DNA of 64,000 nt from Sequoia sempervirens (GCA_007258455.2 VDFB02047230.1:154553797-154617796); one strand, 5' to 3'. Numbered from the stretch's first letter, positions 32,348 to 45,225 are shown. Notes: generated by a model not told the origin, from the sequence alone. Numbers and translations: made by a program.

Positions 32348-33590
32348 TGATCAATTTTATTGAGGTGGGAAGTGTTGAGCTTGAAGGATAGATTATTAGG
32401 TATGAGGAATTAGAAGTTTGAAAAGTTTAAAGAATTGGGAGGTGATATGTGAGATAGGTTTAATAGAATCTACTTAAATAAGGGTGTTTTGTGGAGAGGG
32501 AACAATGGAAAGAGAAATAACTAAGTTTTAATCTATCAATACAACTAAGTTTCCCTTATTTCACCATCTCTCTAGTTGGTCCAAGTGAAATAGTGATCAG
32601 TATAAGAATATTTTTTGTCTAAAATGGGATCTAAACCCCTCATGGTATTTCTAGTTAGGATGTAGGAATTCAATTATTTTTTAGAGAGTTTATGAGAACT
32701 AAACCAAATTGTATCTTGGTTTTTTCCACCATATCATATTCACCTCCTTATAGCCATTTAGTCATAGGGAGGGCATAAAAATCCATTCCCACAATTTAAC
32801 TTGAGATAAGGAGTCATTAGGCATACAATAAAAAAAAAATGAATAGGTATTCCTTGGATTAGTAGCAAGCACTAAGCACAATTGTTGTTGGGATCCACTC
32901 CTCAATAGATGATAAACTTATCCAAGTATTGGGAAAGGTGGGTCAACCTTGCATCCTAATATTTTGATTTATTATTTTATCCTCATATTAGGAAATGAGG
33001 CATCTCACTTTGTGTTGGTAGTTATTTGTCATTTGTTGAATGCTTCAAGGGAGGTGTCTAAGATGTTCTAAATGCATATAATATTATTATAGCTTTATAA
33101 TATAAAACCCTCTTATGACATATTCTTATGAAATTTAAGAGCATGACTATAGAATATTTATAGTAAAGTATTGACCAACATTATGAAAAATCATAAGAAA
33201 TCTTTTAAGAAATAGCAATTGTGTCAAGGAAAAAGATGTGGACATTTACAAGAACTTTTTTTTTAAGCAAATGTGGGAGACCACTTATAATTTTATTTAT
33301 ATATAATATTTTACATATAGCTGGTTCAGGTGGACATACTGGTGGGAAAGAACCAGCAAGAAAACCCACAGTTGCAGTCTGAGTAACAAATTTTACAAAA
33401 TATCAAAAAGACCAGTGAGGTCCTAGTACAAATGACCAATTTTCTAATTACAATGTTACAAAAGCACATTGGATGAATACATCAGTACATATGCACATTC
33501 TTTTATGCACCCAAAATACCCAAAAGAAGACATCATACTAGATATACCCATGACCCAAATACATAACACAATGGAGATTACAAAACCTTA
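32348..33590. other. No gene seen
   Basis: AT-rich; a T run at 33258-33264 followed by slightly GC-richer DNA (33320-33560) could be the poly(A) end of a retroposon inserted in minus orientation, but no target duplication was found. Confidence 0.4.
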
Positions 33591-34135
33591 CTAAACATAA
33601 GACTGATAAGCTAGGAAGCCACTTTCAAAAAGATGCAGATTTTCCACCAACATGTTGAAAGCCATTAACTGAGCTTTCTTTTGTTTCCACTCGTTTACCT
33701 TTGTGTTAGCGATCATGCTCAAATGAAGGTTTTGATTTCTTAATAGCAGGCACATAATGATAACAAAATTTCTTTTTGGATGAAGATGGAAGTTGCAAAT
33801 CATGAATGCAAACATGACTTCTCAAGAAAGAAATGGCATGATATTTTCTTTTTAAATCATCAATATCCTCCATGGAAATGGTAGATCTGTATCTATTTAG
33901 AACTTGGTAGATATGTGAAGAAGTGCCATGCATTGTGGATAATAGTTCATGCCTTGGAATATGTGAACATAGGTCTCTTCTTATGAAACAAAACCTTCTT
34001 TGAATAATTAACATTAGAAATTAATACAGTTTGGTGAGCATATTGTATAATCACACTAGAAACTAACAATGGAAGATTGAGAGTCTCAACTAAGAATTCC
34101 ACCTTATAGATAACATTCATACTAGAAGCCAGCAA
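33591..34135 (-). pseudogene. Overlapping minus-strand frames, unrecognised coding-like remnant
   Basis: Three frames overlap in series (34135-33947, 34014-33706, 33815-33591), as expected from one ancient frame broken by indels. Residues look protein-like (for example SMEDIDDLKRKYHAISFLRS) but I recognise no family. Confidence 0.25.
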
Positions 34136-37050
34136 CTAAAGACAAAATTTCATAAATAAAGTTCATGTGTTATATGTCATGCCTTTGAGGGGCCCACAAG
34201 TACCATGAGCCTTTTGAAATCCTTCTCCATCTAAATGCATCCATTCCAAGACCATTGGGAGGTGGGTATAGAATATGATCCAAGTATTAATTTGTAATGT
34301 TAATTATTGAAAGAAGGTATATAAATTATTCGAGCATCTTAATTCTCATACAGAGTTACATCTTAGTCAATTTCTCAATGTATGAGTTCCATATATTTGT
34401 AAATTTTTCTTAATATAAAAACATATTTTATTTCATTAAAATTAACCTATCTATTCCATGTTACAAAGGATGCTCTTATTTTAAATCATAAGTATATAAT
34501 TCAAAATAAATTAGTAATTTTCAAGATAGAGTACACACAATTTCTTTAGTTAAAATAAAATAATATTCTTATTTCCATGTGAGAGTTATGTAGAATGGTA
34601 GTTTGATATCTCGAAAATATTTCTTTCATATATACTAAATTTTTATCATTACATTATGAGTGAATCATCTCAATTATATATCCAATCACATCAAAAATTT
34701 ATAGAGTGGAAAGAAAAATAATCACACATTTATCATATTTTTGTAAGGTATTTGAAAAGACTAAAAGTTTCCCTAGAAAGACCTAATTAAGGAATAAAAA
34801 AAATGGAAAGTGTCTACCTCATTGTATGTTGACCTTTCCCATATAAAAAGATCATGGAAATGCTAAATGAGTTGATATAAGAATTTTTAAGAATGAAGGC
34901 ACAAAATCCATAACACTAATCCTAAAAGCAACAAGAAAGGAAATGAATAAAATCTTCCTAGTTATTTTGAATGAAACTTTAAAAGGTTCTAAATCCCCTT
35001 CACACCCCTTGCTAAATGACAATAAAATAAATAAGTTACCAAATAATTCTTAGAGTTTAAGGTGGTCATTTCAATATGATTTGAGAATAAATAAGGTAAA
35101 TTAGATGAAATCAAGTTTTGTTGTAAAGGTGATGAATTTTGGTGGAATAAGATGAAAATAATTTTGAACCTAGTTGACTCATTAAATGGCAATAAGAGAA
35201 ATTTTAAAGGGGCTTTATTTAAAATATGTAATAGTTAGATATGTACTAATACATTATATTCTCTATTAGATAGTTATTTCTTCCATAAACATTTCTTACA
35301 ATCTTATAATTTATTAATAATAGTGATGTGTGCATCCCTAGACACTCTTTGATAACCACACTATTAATGTTTCTATTTTTACTAGAGGATACTCTAATTA
35401 AAAAGCATGTAAAGAGGAAGGGTTAGTTAACCTTGATATTAATGAAATGAAAGGTGGGATTATCTTGATGGTATCAAAGTTATCTTAAAGATATATTGAA
35501 TATTTTTCTTCTATGCCTGAACACATTTAGTGAAATATAATGAATGTGTGTTATTCTAGAAAAATATGTATAGCATTAAGGATAAAATTTAGACTTTAAG
35601 TTGAAAGAAAATGACAAATATTTAGAATAAAAATGGTGGGGATGGAATACAAGCTTCAAGAATCTCCTTGTAATAATTAATTGCAATAATAAATGATTAA
35701 AACTAAACACGAATGGATATGTCACCAATAATTTTTAGATAAAAGGACTAAAATTAGAGCCAAGATATCTTAGTTCAAGTATCAGGATAAAGGTATCAAA
35801 TTCTTATTCAATGTAAACATAGTCAAGTTTGATAGATAAAAATTTCCCCCCATTAATACTAAGGGAGCATTGTCTAATGAGATTAAGTTGACACTATTTA
35901 ATTTTTATCTAAGTTAGAACCCTAACATTTATATGAGGCTTGTAAAATAGAACCTTATTAGGAAGAGTAGGAGAGGAGAAATGAACCCATAATAATTATA
36001 CTTATACAAATAAAAATAATAATCATGTTTAACCATTTCAAAATGTTAAATTTGTTTCACTATGGTGATCAATAGCTAATTTGTACAAGGAGGCCACAAT
36101 TTATAGGGAAATGAAGACTACATAAGAGGAGAATTTATTAACACAGTAGCTTGGTTGTAGTTTCTTTAGCATTAACTATTTTCTCTTTTTTCTTTTGTTG
36201 TTGAATATTTTATTTGATCTCTTAAAACTTATCAATGGCACTTGATCTTCATAACGATTATTTTCTTCTTTTTCAATTATTATCATCTTAGAAGGAATAC
36301 CATTTGAATTTAGAGTAGGGAGAAATGTATTTTTCTTTTAAAGTATTTAAAATATTATATTTATTTGATGGTTCCTTCTTAACATCTTCCACTTCTTGGA
36401 AAAAATTATCCAACCACTTGAATCTCCTTATATTAATCAATTTACTTCTATGATCTATGTATGTGTTTTTAGTGATTTACTCTTTATCCTTTCAATTTAT
36501 TCATGATATACTTTAATATAGTTATAACAAGTATATAATAGTTTTTCATAATTGGATATGCCTTAAGAAACTCTTTAAACGTGAAATTATTTGATGAGGG
36601 AAGATATTAATTAAGGTTATTCTTTCTTACTTACCTCATACTCATCCATATTTTTTGTCCATAAATATCTCAAATCAAATTGGATTTTGCAAAGAGGATA
36701 GCTATATTTTAAATATTTTCTCTTAGTCAAAGTCATTTATTTCTTTGTACAAATTTAAAATTGATTTATGTAATTTAGTTTTTAATAGTCTTAACATAGA
36801 TATATGAAGAATAGTTTTAAATATATATATATATAGTAAAGTGGACATATTTTTATATTTTCCTAATACTAGAAAATTTAATAATACCTTCATTCCTTCT
36901 AATCCTAATAGAACTATTTTATTATACATTTCATTCAAACAATCTAGTTTCTTTCCTCTAAATTTATTCTTTGATTCATACATTTAGTTCACCAACCATT
37001 TTTGGAGTAATGTCATAAGAGTCAAAGGCAAAATATGAAGAATTTTATCC
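34136..37050. other. AT-rich, no gene seen
   Basis: Only short frames closed by stops. A short (TA)n run lies near 36820-36834. Confidence 0.5.
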
Positions 37051-37053
37051 AAG

Positions 37054-37640
37054 TTTCCATTGTATGCACCCTAAACTTTATATCATGAACTGTTTGATAT
37101 AATTTCTCAAATAAATTTATTAATGAACTGTTTGATATAATGCCTCAAATAAATTTCCACTAGTGTTTTTGACAGAGTATGATAGAAATAGTGTTTTCGA
37201 TATAATGCCTCAAATAAATTTCCAATAGTTTTTTTGATATAATGCCTCAAATAAATTTGTTAATGAATTGTTTGATATAGGGTGCATACAATGGAAACAC
37301 TATTTCTATCATACTCCATCAAAAATTACCATGAACTATTTGATATAATGCCTCAAATAAATTTGTCAATGAATTGTTTGATATAGGGTGCATACAATGG
37401 AAACACTATTTCTATCATACACCATCAAAAATTACCATGAACTGTTTGATATAATGCCTTGAATAAATTTGTTAATGAGTTGTTTGATATAATGCCTCAA
37501 ATAAATTGGAGGTGCCCTGGTAGAAATGTATGCAAAATGTGGAAGCATAGACAGGGCATGTTAATTTTTTGATAGAGTAGAAATGTATCATAGAAATAGT
37601 GTATGTTGAAAAGGCTTTAGAAACTTTCAAAAAAATGCAG
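37054..37640 (+). pseudogene. Scrambled PLS-class pentatricopeptide-repeat (PPR) gene relic
   Basis: Seven decayed copies of a phrase encoding ELFDIMPQINL lie at about 37087, 37126, 37197, 37232, 37325, 37437 and 37477; this is the end of a PPR S/L motif (consensus form LFDxMPxRNxVSW). GGALVEMYAKCGSIDRA at 37508-37558 is the next repeat's signature and VEKALETFKKMQ (37604-37639) the helix after it. FDRV-type words occur between. Intact proteins of this class bind organellar RNA as long helical-repeat arrays and have hundreds of residues; here frames shift and stops occur between fragments. A 116-bp unit (starts 37264 and 37380) is tandemly duplicated, and AGGGTGCATACAATGGAAAC in it is inverted relative to 37054-37074. 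So this is a rearranged pseudogene, not a gene. Confidence 0.7.
37264..37495. repeat. Tandem duplication, unit 116 bp, derived from the PPR relic
   Basis: TGAATTGTTTGATATAGGG starts at 37264 and 37380; both units carry CTATTTCTATCATAC and CATCAAAAATTACC. Confidence 0.85.
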
Positions 37641-37771
37641 TTTCAATTCAACAAATTTGAAAAATTTCTCATTTAGGGTTTAGAAATTTAACAAACAAAC
37701 GCATTTTGAAGTCTATGAAATTTGAATTTGAGAAACCTGGTGCTCGATATGAAGTTGGGTTGATGAACTGT

Positions 37772-37861
37772 GGAGAGATGAAGTCAATTTTTCCATTCAC
37801 CGGAGAGATGAAGTCGAGTTTTTCGTTTGCTGGAGAGATGAAGTCGAGTTTGTTTTCCATT
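37772..37861. repeat. Minisatellite, unit 30 bp, three copies
   Basis: GGAGAGATGAAGTCGAGTTT starts at 37772, 37802 and 37832. The plus-strand frame through it reads GEMKSSFSFA-like repeats, but the frame has no other support as a gene. Confidence 0.9.
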
Positions 37862-37964
37862 TTCAGATCGTGTTCACCGTTCACCACACACACAAAGCAC
37901 AGGGAAAGCAAAAAAAAGCAAAAAATGACAATGACAAGTTCATTTTTTTTTATGTCTTATTTGA

Positions 37965-38015
37965 GGGGGTTCGGTCTAACATAAAAGGTGGTTCGGCCAA
38001 ACCATTGAGTTTGGG
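37965..38015. repeat. GGTTCGG(T/C)C(T/A)AAC motif pair
   Basis: GGGTTCGGTCTAAC and GGTTCGGCCAAACC lie 20 bp apart. They resemble the palindromes at 20346-20488. Confidence 0.6.
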
Positions 38016-41000
38016 GAAAGAAAGAAAAATGAAATTTCCTTCCACATAAAATTTGTAAACCACTATTGTGGTTTGACCCTATGGTGGGGGGTTGGTTGAA
38101 GCTCTGGAAAGTAGTTGTGTCTTGCTGCTTCTCTTCAATATTTGCCACCATTTGCTTTTCTGAGCCCACTAACTCATCTGCAAGGAACAAGGAGGGTACG
38201 CCCATCTCAGTTAGTTGGGAGAAACTTTCCCGCATGTTATCCATAGTCTGGCCCAAAGTGGTTGTGAATGTGTTAGCATGAAGGATGGTTGAGTGGAAAG
38301 GGATGATTTTTTTCCCCATTAGGGAAGAAACCTTTTGATCCTCGATCCCTGCTATTGCTAGGTCCTCATCTAAGACCATGTATAGCTTATTTAGCAATCT
38401 TCTTTCCTCAGGAACCCTTTTTGTGATAAACTGCGAGAATTTCTCAATGGATCTGTGGACCTCTCGGCTTAGGCTTGTTGCCTATGACATGAATTGGAGC
38501 ATTGGTTGTAGTGTAGGGTAGAAGGTCTTAACCTTTTCCTAGTACAACACATATAGCTATTGAGCCACTGAAATGAGGTTTGGTTTGGCAGTAGGGGCTT
38601 GGGGAGCACTCTTTAAAAGGGAAATCTCTACATCTTTTGAGTTGACATCCTACGTCAGTTTCACAATCCTCTTATTTGTGGATACAAGTTGTTCCTAGAT
38701 GTGACCTGATTCTTTAGACTAGTTATCCTTGGTCTGGTTGTGGTTTGCCAACTCTGTTTCAAGAGAAGACTTTGTCTTCTAGAGCTCCTTTTTCGATTGG
38801 GCCTTTTGGCCCTCAAAGTCTACATCCTTATGTTGTAATTTTTGCTCATATTGAGTGCATTGAAATTCAATCTCTTCATCTTTTTTCTTCATTCCCTGCT
38901 TAGATTGGGCATGCCAAAGTTCAAATTCCTCACTCTTTTGTTGTAGATTTTGCTCCACTAGGGTTAATTGGCTCTGATAGTCTTGGTTACTCTTATGTAG
39001 TGCATTGACTAGGGTGGGATCAATAGATTGGGACTTTGTGAGTTCCTCTTGGAGTTTGTTCTGCTCCAACTCTATTTCTTGTGCTTTCTTTGATAAGTGT
39101 TTAACTTTTTCTTGCAGCAATTTTTCCCTCGTTTGTAGGAAATCGACCCTTTCTTTCACAAGCTTCAACTCCTCATCTTTCTTTTTTAGTTGGCAGTCAG
39201 ACCTAAGGAAGTCAGTCATCACCACCAATTGTGTTTCTTCCATGAGCTCTACTTTTTCTTACAGTCAGGTTGTTCTTAGATCAAGTCCCATGGCATACAT
39301 GTTGTAATCATCTAGCTGCATTTCCCCTTGTGGTTTGACAACGCTCGGGTACGTGGTTGTGAAGTTCAACTTTTCTTGAGCTTCATTGTAGACTGTATAA
39401 ACTTTTGGCTTTGTTGGCTTCTTGTCATCCTTAGCCTTTTTATTTTGCATTCTAATAGCCCACACTTCTTTTGTAACCTCACCTTGTGCTATGAATTGGC
39501 CTGCGACTAAACTAGCCTACCTACAAAATGTGCACCGGGAGGTAGGGAAAAAGGGAACGTAATATAGCAAGATTAAGCATTTTCCTCTTTGAGATAGTGA
39601 TAGTCTATGGGGAGAAATGAGGAATTTTCCAAAGCTCGGTTTGTGAACTAGTGGGAGGGCTCGTCAGTTGCTGTGGTGATAGAGTAGTCATTGTAGAGTC
39701 TATTTGTTGGGCAGACTGGGTTGGACCTGAGATGGTAGTAGCAATAGGGGTACCAATGGTGGCCAAGCTTGTAGAAAGTGCAGATAGAGTAGATTGGGTA
39801 GTGGTAGATAGTGTAAAGGCCCATGGAGGTGTCAAGATAAATGGCCTCGACTATGAGAACTAGGAGAAACCTCCCATGACCATTGCGGCAGAGGTGGAAA
39901 AGGAAAGGCCAACCCTTGTAGTGAGGGGTTCCGCAAAGATAGCATAGGATACTAAAAACTAAGAAGTAAGAGAAGAGGGAGCGAACATTACCTGCTGACT
40001 GGATGATGGTGGCCCCTAGCTTATTGTTTGCTCTTCGATTACTTTGAGCTCTTGGGTTGCTGCGAGTACCTTGCTTACAATATATTCCTACAAAATCTCT
40101 TTGATAATAGCTTCCATGCATTGTTGTTTAGCAAGTGAGGAGTCTTCCACCTCTATAGTCTCCTTTTAATGTTGTTGGGGCACTTTTGTTTTTGCAGCCT
40201 GATTGAGTGTCTGATAGGCTCTCAATATGCTCATTTGCACATTTGAAGCAACATAGGTAGACTGCTCCACTGCCTTTCTCTTTAGCTGAGCAGAGGTTGA
40301 CGACATTTTTGCTTCCTCCTCTATAGGCATTTCAAACTCCTCATCAAAGTTGTCGCCCTCATCAGCGCTTGGGTTGGGATCCAGATGCTCATCATCCCAC
40401 AGCTTGTCAAATTGGTTATCCAACTTCACATTTCTATAAGGGGTATCCAGTGGCTTGGTCTCCTAGCGATACACCCAGAAAGCTCTAATTCTTTCCTCAC
40501 TCCATTCTTCTTTTGATAAATTTTTATATAGGGTGGCTCCCATTTTCTACTTCTCATCGTACTTCACCATAATGAAGTAGAAATTATGCCATGGTTTCCT
40601 ACTATCGTGAGGAGGAACATGAATCAAGTCAGCCAATAATTCATCCTGATCCTCCAATGAGTTGGGCCTTTTGTCCCAATAAGGTTGAGGGTTGTGCGTT
40701 ACCTTGATATGTTCATTTGGTATATCATTGAAAGGGTTGTAATTCCATTTTTTGCAGATCATTACCAACCCTAGATGGGCTAGCTTATCTTGCAATAATG
40801 GGTGCATCTACTTTTTCTTCATGGCCACTAACTTAAAGCTTATTAGGCATTTGAAAAATCCCTTCTTCTTGGCCTTTCCTCCACAGAAGGTAACATCAAT
40901 AATTGATGCCTACCAGAACAATTCGAGGGCTAGCACTCAGTTTGTAAGAAATGTTGAAAGTTGAAATGGTTCCCTAATGAAGCCTCATAGCCGAATGAAC

Positions 41001-42113
41001 ATGAAATGATCCACTCTGGAAAACTAGTCATATTTGGGAATGAATTTTTGCATATGCCTTGTATGTTCCTTGGTGAGTTGGACAATACCATCCTCTCCTT
41101 TCAAATCTTGCAAAATTGGAGTCAAGAAATAATATGAAAATGCATAATAATCATAAGTAGAGGAGAGGAGAGGAGTCCATACAGAAATCGGCTTCCTTCT
41201 GCCCTTCTCATCAAAAATAGCCAACTTCACACACCTATTGGAGAAATTGGGGTTCTGGTGCAAAAACATATGGGCAAGAAAGGAGGGAAACCTGAACTTC
41301 CATTGTGTTGGGTAGTCCTTTATTTTCTTTTTGTGAAAAATCATACAAAAAGAAAGAGTGTTGCTTGCAAAACTAGAACCCCAGGCCCAACTGAAACTCG
41401 TGCACTTCCTTGTTAGTGTCTAGGCCACAAACAAATTCCAACATTGAAAAGGCCTCCTGTAAGTCTGCAAGGAAAGCACCGTGTTGCACCAGGATCTTTG
41501 GTGGCTTCTTGTGGTCTATCTCAATCCTGTTGGTTTCTTTGTTGTAAAACTCCAGAGCCTTTTTCATTCCTTTCCATATTTTTTCCCCTTTTTTAGGAGT
41601 GAATGCCTCTATTTCTACCATTTTGTAGCTCTGGTCAGGGATGCACAACATATTTCAGATAGCTCCCAAGTAGATATTAACCTTTAGTGTCCTGCCTTCG
41701 ATAGTGTTGGTTCCTGGGTTGAAATGTTCGATGGCCACATCAACTAGCTCTGAGCAATAGTGCACAAATAGAACCATATACTATGTGAGCCCGTTGACCC
41801 ATATCTTTTGTGTCATTGATGGCAATTTTTGTATCTCTTCATCCTTTTGCAGGCCGCTTCCCTCAAATACTTAGGGTTCTTTGCAAGATTGGGATCATGA
41901 ATATTATCCCAGTCCTCCTTGATTAGGGCCTAGTTTCTATAGCTCTTGGGTTTATCCAATTCCCATCTATTTACCTCCTCTAGCTTATCTGGTATACCAG
42001 TTATAGCATAAGAAACATCTTCAAAGACATAGACGGCTAGTGTTGCACACATAACATCAAACAAGCTCTATGTTGCCTCCCCCTGCACCTCTTTTTGTGA
42101 ACTTTATGCCATT
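38016..42113 (-). pseudogene. Large unrecognised ORF downstream of a Tat-like pol, decayed
   Basis: From ATG at 42111-42113 one long minus-strand frame can be followed, with stops and a few shifts, to about 38,016. In order: an N-terminal part with VYVFEDVSYAITGIP and KEDWDNIHDPN; a globular domain (41651-41024; ...MLEFVCGLDTNKEVHEFQLG, then ...SSTYDYYAFSYYFLTPIL); a basic-acidic linker (40429-40166; DEDE-rich); a long coiled coil (39243-38779); and a Ser/Thr-rich tail. I see no zinc knuckle, protease or pol motif. It lies 3' of the integrase on the same strand as pol, so it may be an extra ORF of that element; a gag-like ORF of a second element is the alternative. Most stops are TAG or TGA at likely CAG or CGA codons (for example AFWQ-type to TAG). 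Function unknown. Confidence 0.55.
38779..39243 (-). pseudogene. Coiled-coil segment of the large ORF
   Basis: 154 uninterrupted codons, very rich in Glu, Lys, Gln and Leu with heptad spacing (for example KKKDEELKLVKERVDFLQTR). It predicts an extended dimeric or oligomeric coiled coil, as in structural or particle-forming proteins. Confidence 0.65.
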
Positions 42114-42770
42114 TTTCCCTTTGCTGGAAGCTTCTTCTTAGCTCAAATTCTTTGCAATTTTCCTTGGCTTGGCTCTACACTAAAAAGTTCTTTTTCTTTG
42201 AGTAGCATGTTCAAAAAGATTTTGCAATACTTAACACTCACATGCAAATACTTGCTATATTTTCTCAAGGTGGTAGATGATAGTTTCCTTTTTGTATTTA
42301 ATTCGGCATGTGCCACCAACCTTTTAGCTTGTGCAAAATGAATTACTTGCCATTTTGAAATGACAAGAATTCATTATGATGATTTGTAATCTTGGCGTAC
42401 GATGTGATTTCCTTGGAACTTGAGCTGAAAATTTGAAAGCAGCTTAGGCATTTACATGCATTGGCAATTAATATCCCAAAAGGAATGATTGAGCCAAAAA
42501 TTCAATAAGTATTCAAAGAGATATGGGTTTTTCTTTGGAACTCGCTAAACACCTACAAAATGACACCTCAGCATTTGGCTATGCAGGAGCAGCTGATTAC
42601 TACCACCATTTTAAGCTAATTAATTAGCCCTTATTAATCTTTGCACACAACAAGTCATACTCAGCAGACACAACTGGTTGGAAAATTCGAGCAAGCCCTG
42701 ATAGAGTTTCCAAGTTGGTACTTGATTGGCCTCATGCTTATGGTAAGCAAATTACCACGCATCTTCTTGC
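42114..42770. other. Spacer between the large ORF and the opposite-strand transcription unit
   Basis: No coding segment. Lies between the divergent starts of the minus-strand large ORF (42113) and the plus-strand TATA box (42775), so it may hold promoters for both. Confidence 0.4.
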
Positions 42771-42774
42771 TTTT

Positions 42775-42783
42775 CTATAAATG
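42775..42783 (+). promoter_or_regulatory. TATA box for the opposite-strand ORF
   Basis: TTTTCTATAAATGGGCAC, a plant-type TATA, about 150 bp before the ATG at 42929. Confidence 0.45.
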
Positions 42784-42928
42784 GGCACTTAGGCAATAGC
42801 AAAATCACACTTAGCATTTGAACATAGTTGGTAATAGGTAATTGGCTTAGCAGTTGTGTAGAATTGTATAGGCTAGACTTAGGCAGTTTGCAAAGATAGT
42901 TTAAGATAATTGCAGAGTGGCTGCCAGC

Positions 42929-43565
42929 ATGAATACCCCAATTAGGCTAGTTTCTCATAAATCCCAGATGACATTTTTAGGCGAGATTTCAATAAGGCAC
43001 CTTAAGAGGATGACAAAGAATAAGCATTCATTGGCTGTCATAGCCATGAAATGGGTTATGGGGTGTGATTTCCTTAAATACGAAGATAAATACCGAGTTA
43101 ACACTAATGTGTGCTCGCACTTCGTTGCCTCTATGCTTGACATTGCAATTCCCAAGCCTTGCATCTGGTGAAAGAATGTTTTCCAAAGTACCTAAACGGC
43201 CTTAGAGAGGTAGTGGCGAATGTTGCATTCAAACTAGGCTTGCCAACGATAAGCGACCTTGAGAGGTACATTGAAGAAGACACAGTCGTACCATGGTTTT
43301 CATTCTTGATTGGTTTCCACTTTCAGTCATAGGATGAGCACCGCCAATAGTTCACTCGCGCTTGTCACTTCCTCTTTTGCATGTACAATGTGGTATCATT
43401 TTATAACATTGACTGGTACACGGACTTTAGGAACTTGGTGTTCCTCTGTCGCTTGCCATTGCTCCCTCAAATGATGTTGTTGTTGTTGGTGCTACCCCTG
43501 TTGACAAAGAAATTGTGGACATTGTCATTGATGCATCCATTGCTACCACACATGTTGTAGATTGA
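42929..43565 (+). pseudogene. Opposite-strand ORF of the Tat-like element
   Basis: ATG at 42929-42931 starts MNTPIRLVSHKSQMTFLGEI..., open to 43171. After a one-base shift near 43168 the reading continues as VKECFPKYLNGLREVVANVA and ERYIEEDTVVPWFSFLIGFH, then with a TAG and a further shift to a hydrophobic/acidic C terminus (DVVVVGATPVDKEIVDIVID...) and stop TGA at about 43563-43565. About 210 residues. It lies tail-to-tail with pol, whose stop is at 43984. Antisense ORFs in the 3' part are known for Tat-lineage plant elements; this placement fits. Function unrecognised. Confidence 0.55.
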
Positions 43566-43983
43566 ACACTTCCCTTTTTTATTTTGCTTTTAAGAACTCA
43601 TACCAATCAGTTCATTTTTTGTATAGACGCCTAGAAAAGGCTTATTGTAGAATATATGAAAAAGAAATTAGAATATAGCTATATACTTTAGAAGTGTGGC
43701 CCTTGAGCCATTTTGGCAATGTAAATATCAAAGCATATATATAATGAAAATATAGCTTTATATAACCATTTTGTCTTTTTTTTTTTTTATTCTGCATGTG
43801 GGTTATCTTTTCTTCTGCCCTTTGAGATACAAAGTTGTTTTCTTTGCTCTTTGTAATAATGGAATACTTGTTTTCTACTTCTTTGAACCAAAGAATTAAT
43901 AAAAAGACTATCCAACAAAAATAAAAAAGGGAAAGAAAGAAAATGCACTATTAACATATTTACATGGGTAGGATAATGCAAGC
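43566..43983. other. Convergent 3' ends of the opposite-strand ORF and pol
   Basis: AT-rich, TATATATAATGAAAATATAG and a 13-base T run near 43775-43788. Likely polyadenylation region for one or both transcripts; no gene. Confidence 0.4.
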
Positions 43984-44511
43984 TTAATTAAATAATTTAA
44001 GGTGAATTCCGTTGACTAGAATTCCCAATGCTTCTTGCTCCATATTTTTTAACTCAAATGTATTATGCTCCTTACATTGATTTATTTTGAATGGGCCTTC
44101 CCAAAGGCTATCAAACTCCTCCTGCTAACCTAGCTTCATAACCCTTTCATTAAATTTTAGCACTAAGTCCCCACAGTTTAGACCTTGGTCGGACGCTTTC
44201 TTGTCAAACCACCGTTTAACCACCTGTTGGTGGTTAGTCATGGCTACTAGGGAATTTTCCCTCTTTTCTTCCACTTCCAACAACTCAGCTAGCCAAACCT
44301 CCATGGCACCATTTTTCTCTACCTCGAGGTATTTTAGCAATTGCAGTGCCAGAATCTCCATGGAGATAGGAAATAGCACCTTTTTTCCATATACTAGCTC
44401 ATATGATGAAGTCTTGAGGACTTTCTTAGGGGTTATGTGGTATGTCCATAGCATTGCCCAAAGGTTTTTATGCCATTCCTTTTGGTGCTCTGACCCAATC
44501 CTTTTGAGGTA

Positions 44512-45225
44512 TCAGACCAGATTCTTGTTTGTTGACTCGACCAGGCTGTTCCCCTGCGGGTAGTAGTTTGATGATGTTTTCAGGAATATGCCATGCACAA
44601 GTGCGAAATGACATATCTTAGAGCCTAGGAAAGCTTTGGCATTGTCTAAAATGATGGTTTTTGGCGGGCCAAATCTCATCACCAGTTCCTCAAGGAAGTC
44701 CATTATCTCTTCCTCCATCACATTCTTTAGGAGCACTACTTCAGTCCACCTGGTGAAGTAGTCAGTGGCTGTTAAGATCCACTTGTGTCCAATGTTGGAG
44801 GTGGGATTGATCATTCTGATGAAGTCAAGGCCCCATTGCACAAATAGCTCATCCACCATTATCAGATTGAGAGGCATCGCGGAATTTTTTCTTCTTCTAG
44901 CAAAGAACTAGCATTCCTTGCAAGCTTTGACCAATGAGTATGAGTCGTTGAAAAATGTTAGCCAAAAGTACCCTAAGGACATAATTTTGATTGTGGTATT
45001 CTTTGCGGAGAAGTTTCTTCTTGCGGAGCTGCTGTGGAAAGTGTCAAGGATTCTTTTTGCTTTCTCTGTGGTGACACACCACAATAGGACGTCATTGAAG
45101 TTCCTTTTGAAAAGGACCCCCTCAATGAGCACATATCTACTGCTCTGCAGCCGGTAGAATCTCCTCTTCTGAGAAGGAAGGCCCAGCAGATATTTTACTG
45201 TGTGAATAAATCTCACTTTGTCCAC
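44512..45225 (-). pseudogene. Integrase zinc-binding region and catalytic core
   Basis: Zinc region ends ...ACKEC then TAG at 44908-44910. Core: GLDFIRMINPTSNIGHKWIL and TATDYFTRWTE (first Asp), GPPKTIILDNAKAF (second Asp), and YPQGNSLVESTNK (Glu): a complete D-D-E set over 121 uninterrupted codons. Confidence 0.85.

Noticed and set aside
33258..34135. LINE 3' end in minus orientation
   Set aside because: A T run and coding-like frames are present, but no reverse transcriptase or endonuclease motif and no target duplication.
37706..37984. 92-codon plus-strand frame with GEMKSS repeats
   Set aside because: It is the translation of a 30-bp minisatellite with no further support.
38066..39863. 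Plus-strand open frames (38066-38281, 39005-39307, 39651-39863)
   Set aside because: Shadows of the minus-strand coiled-coil ORF.
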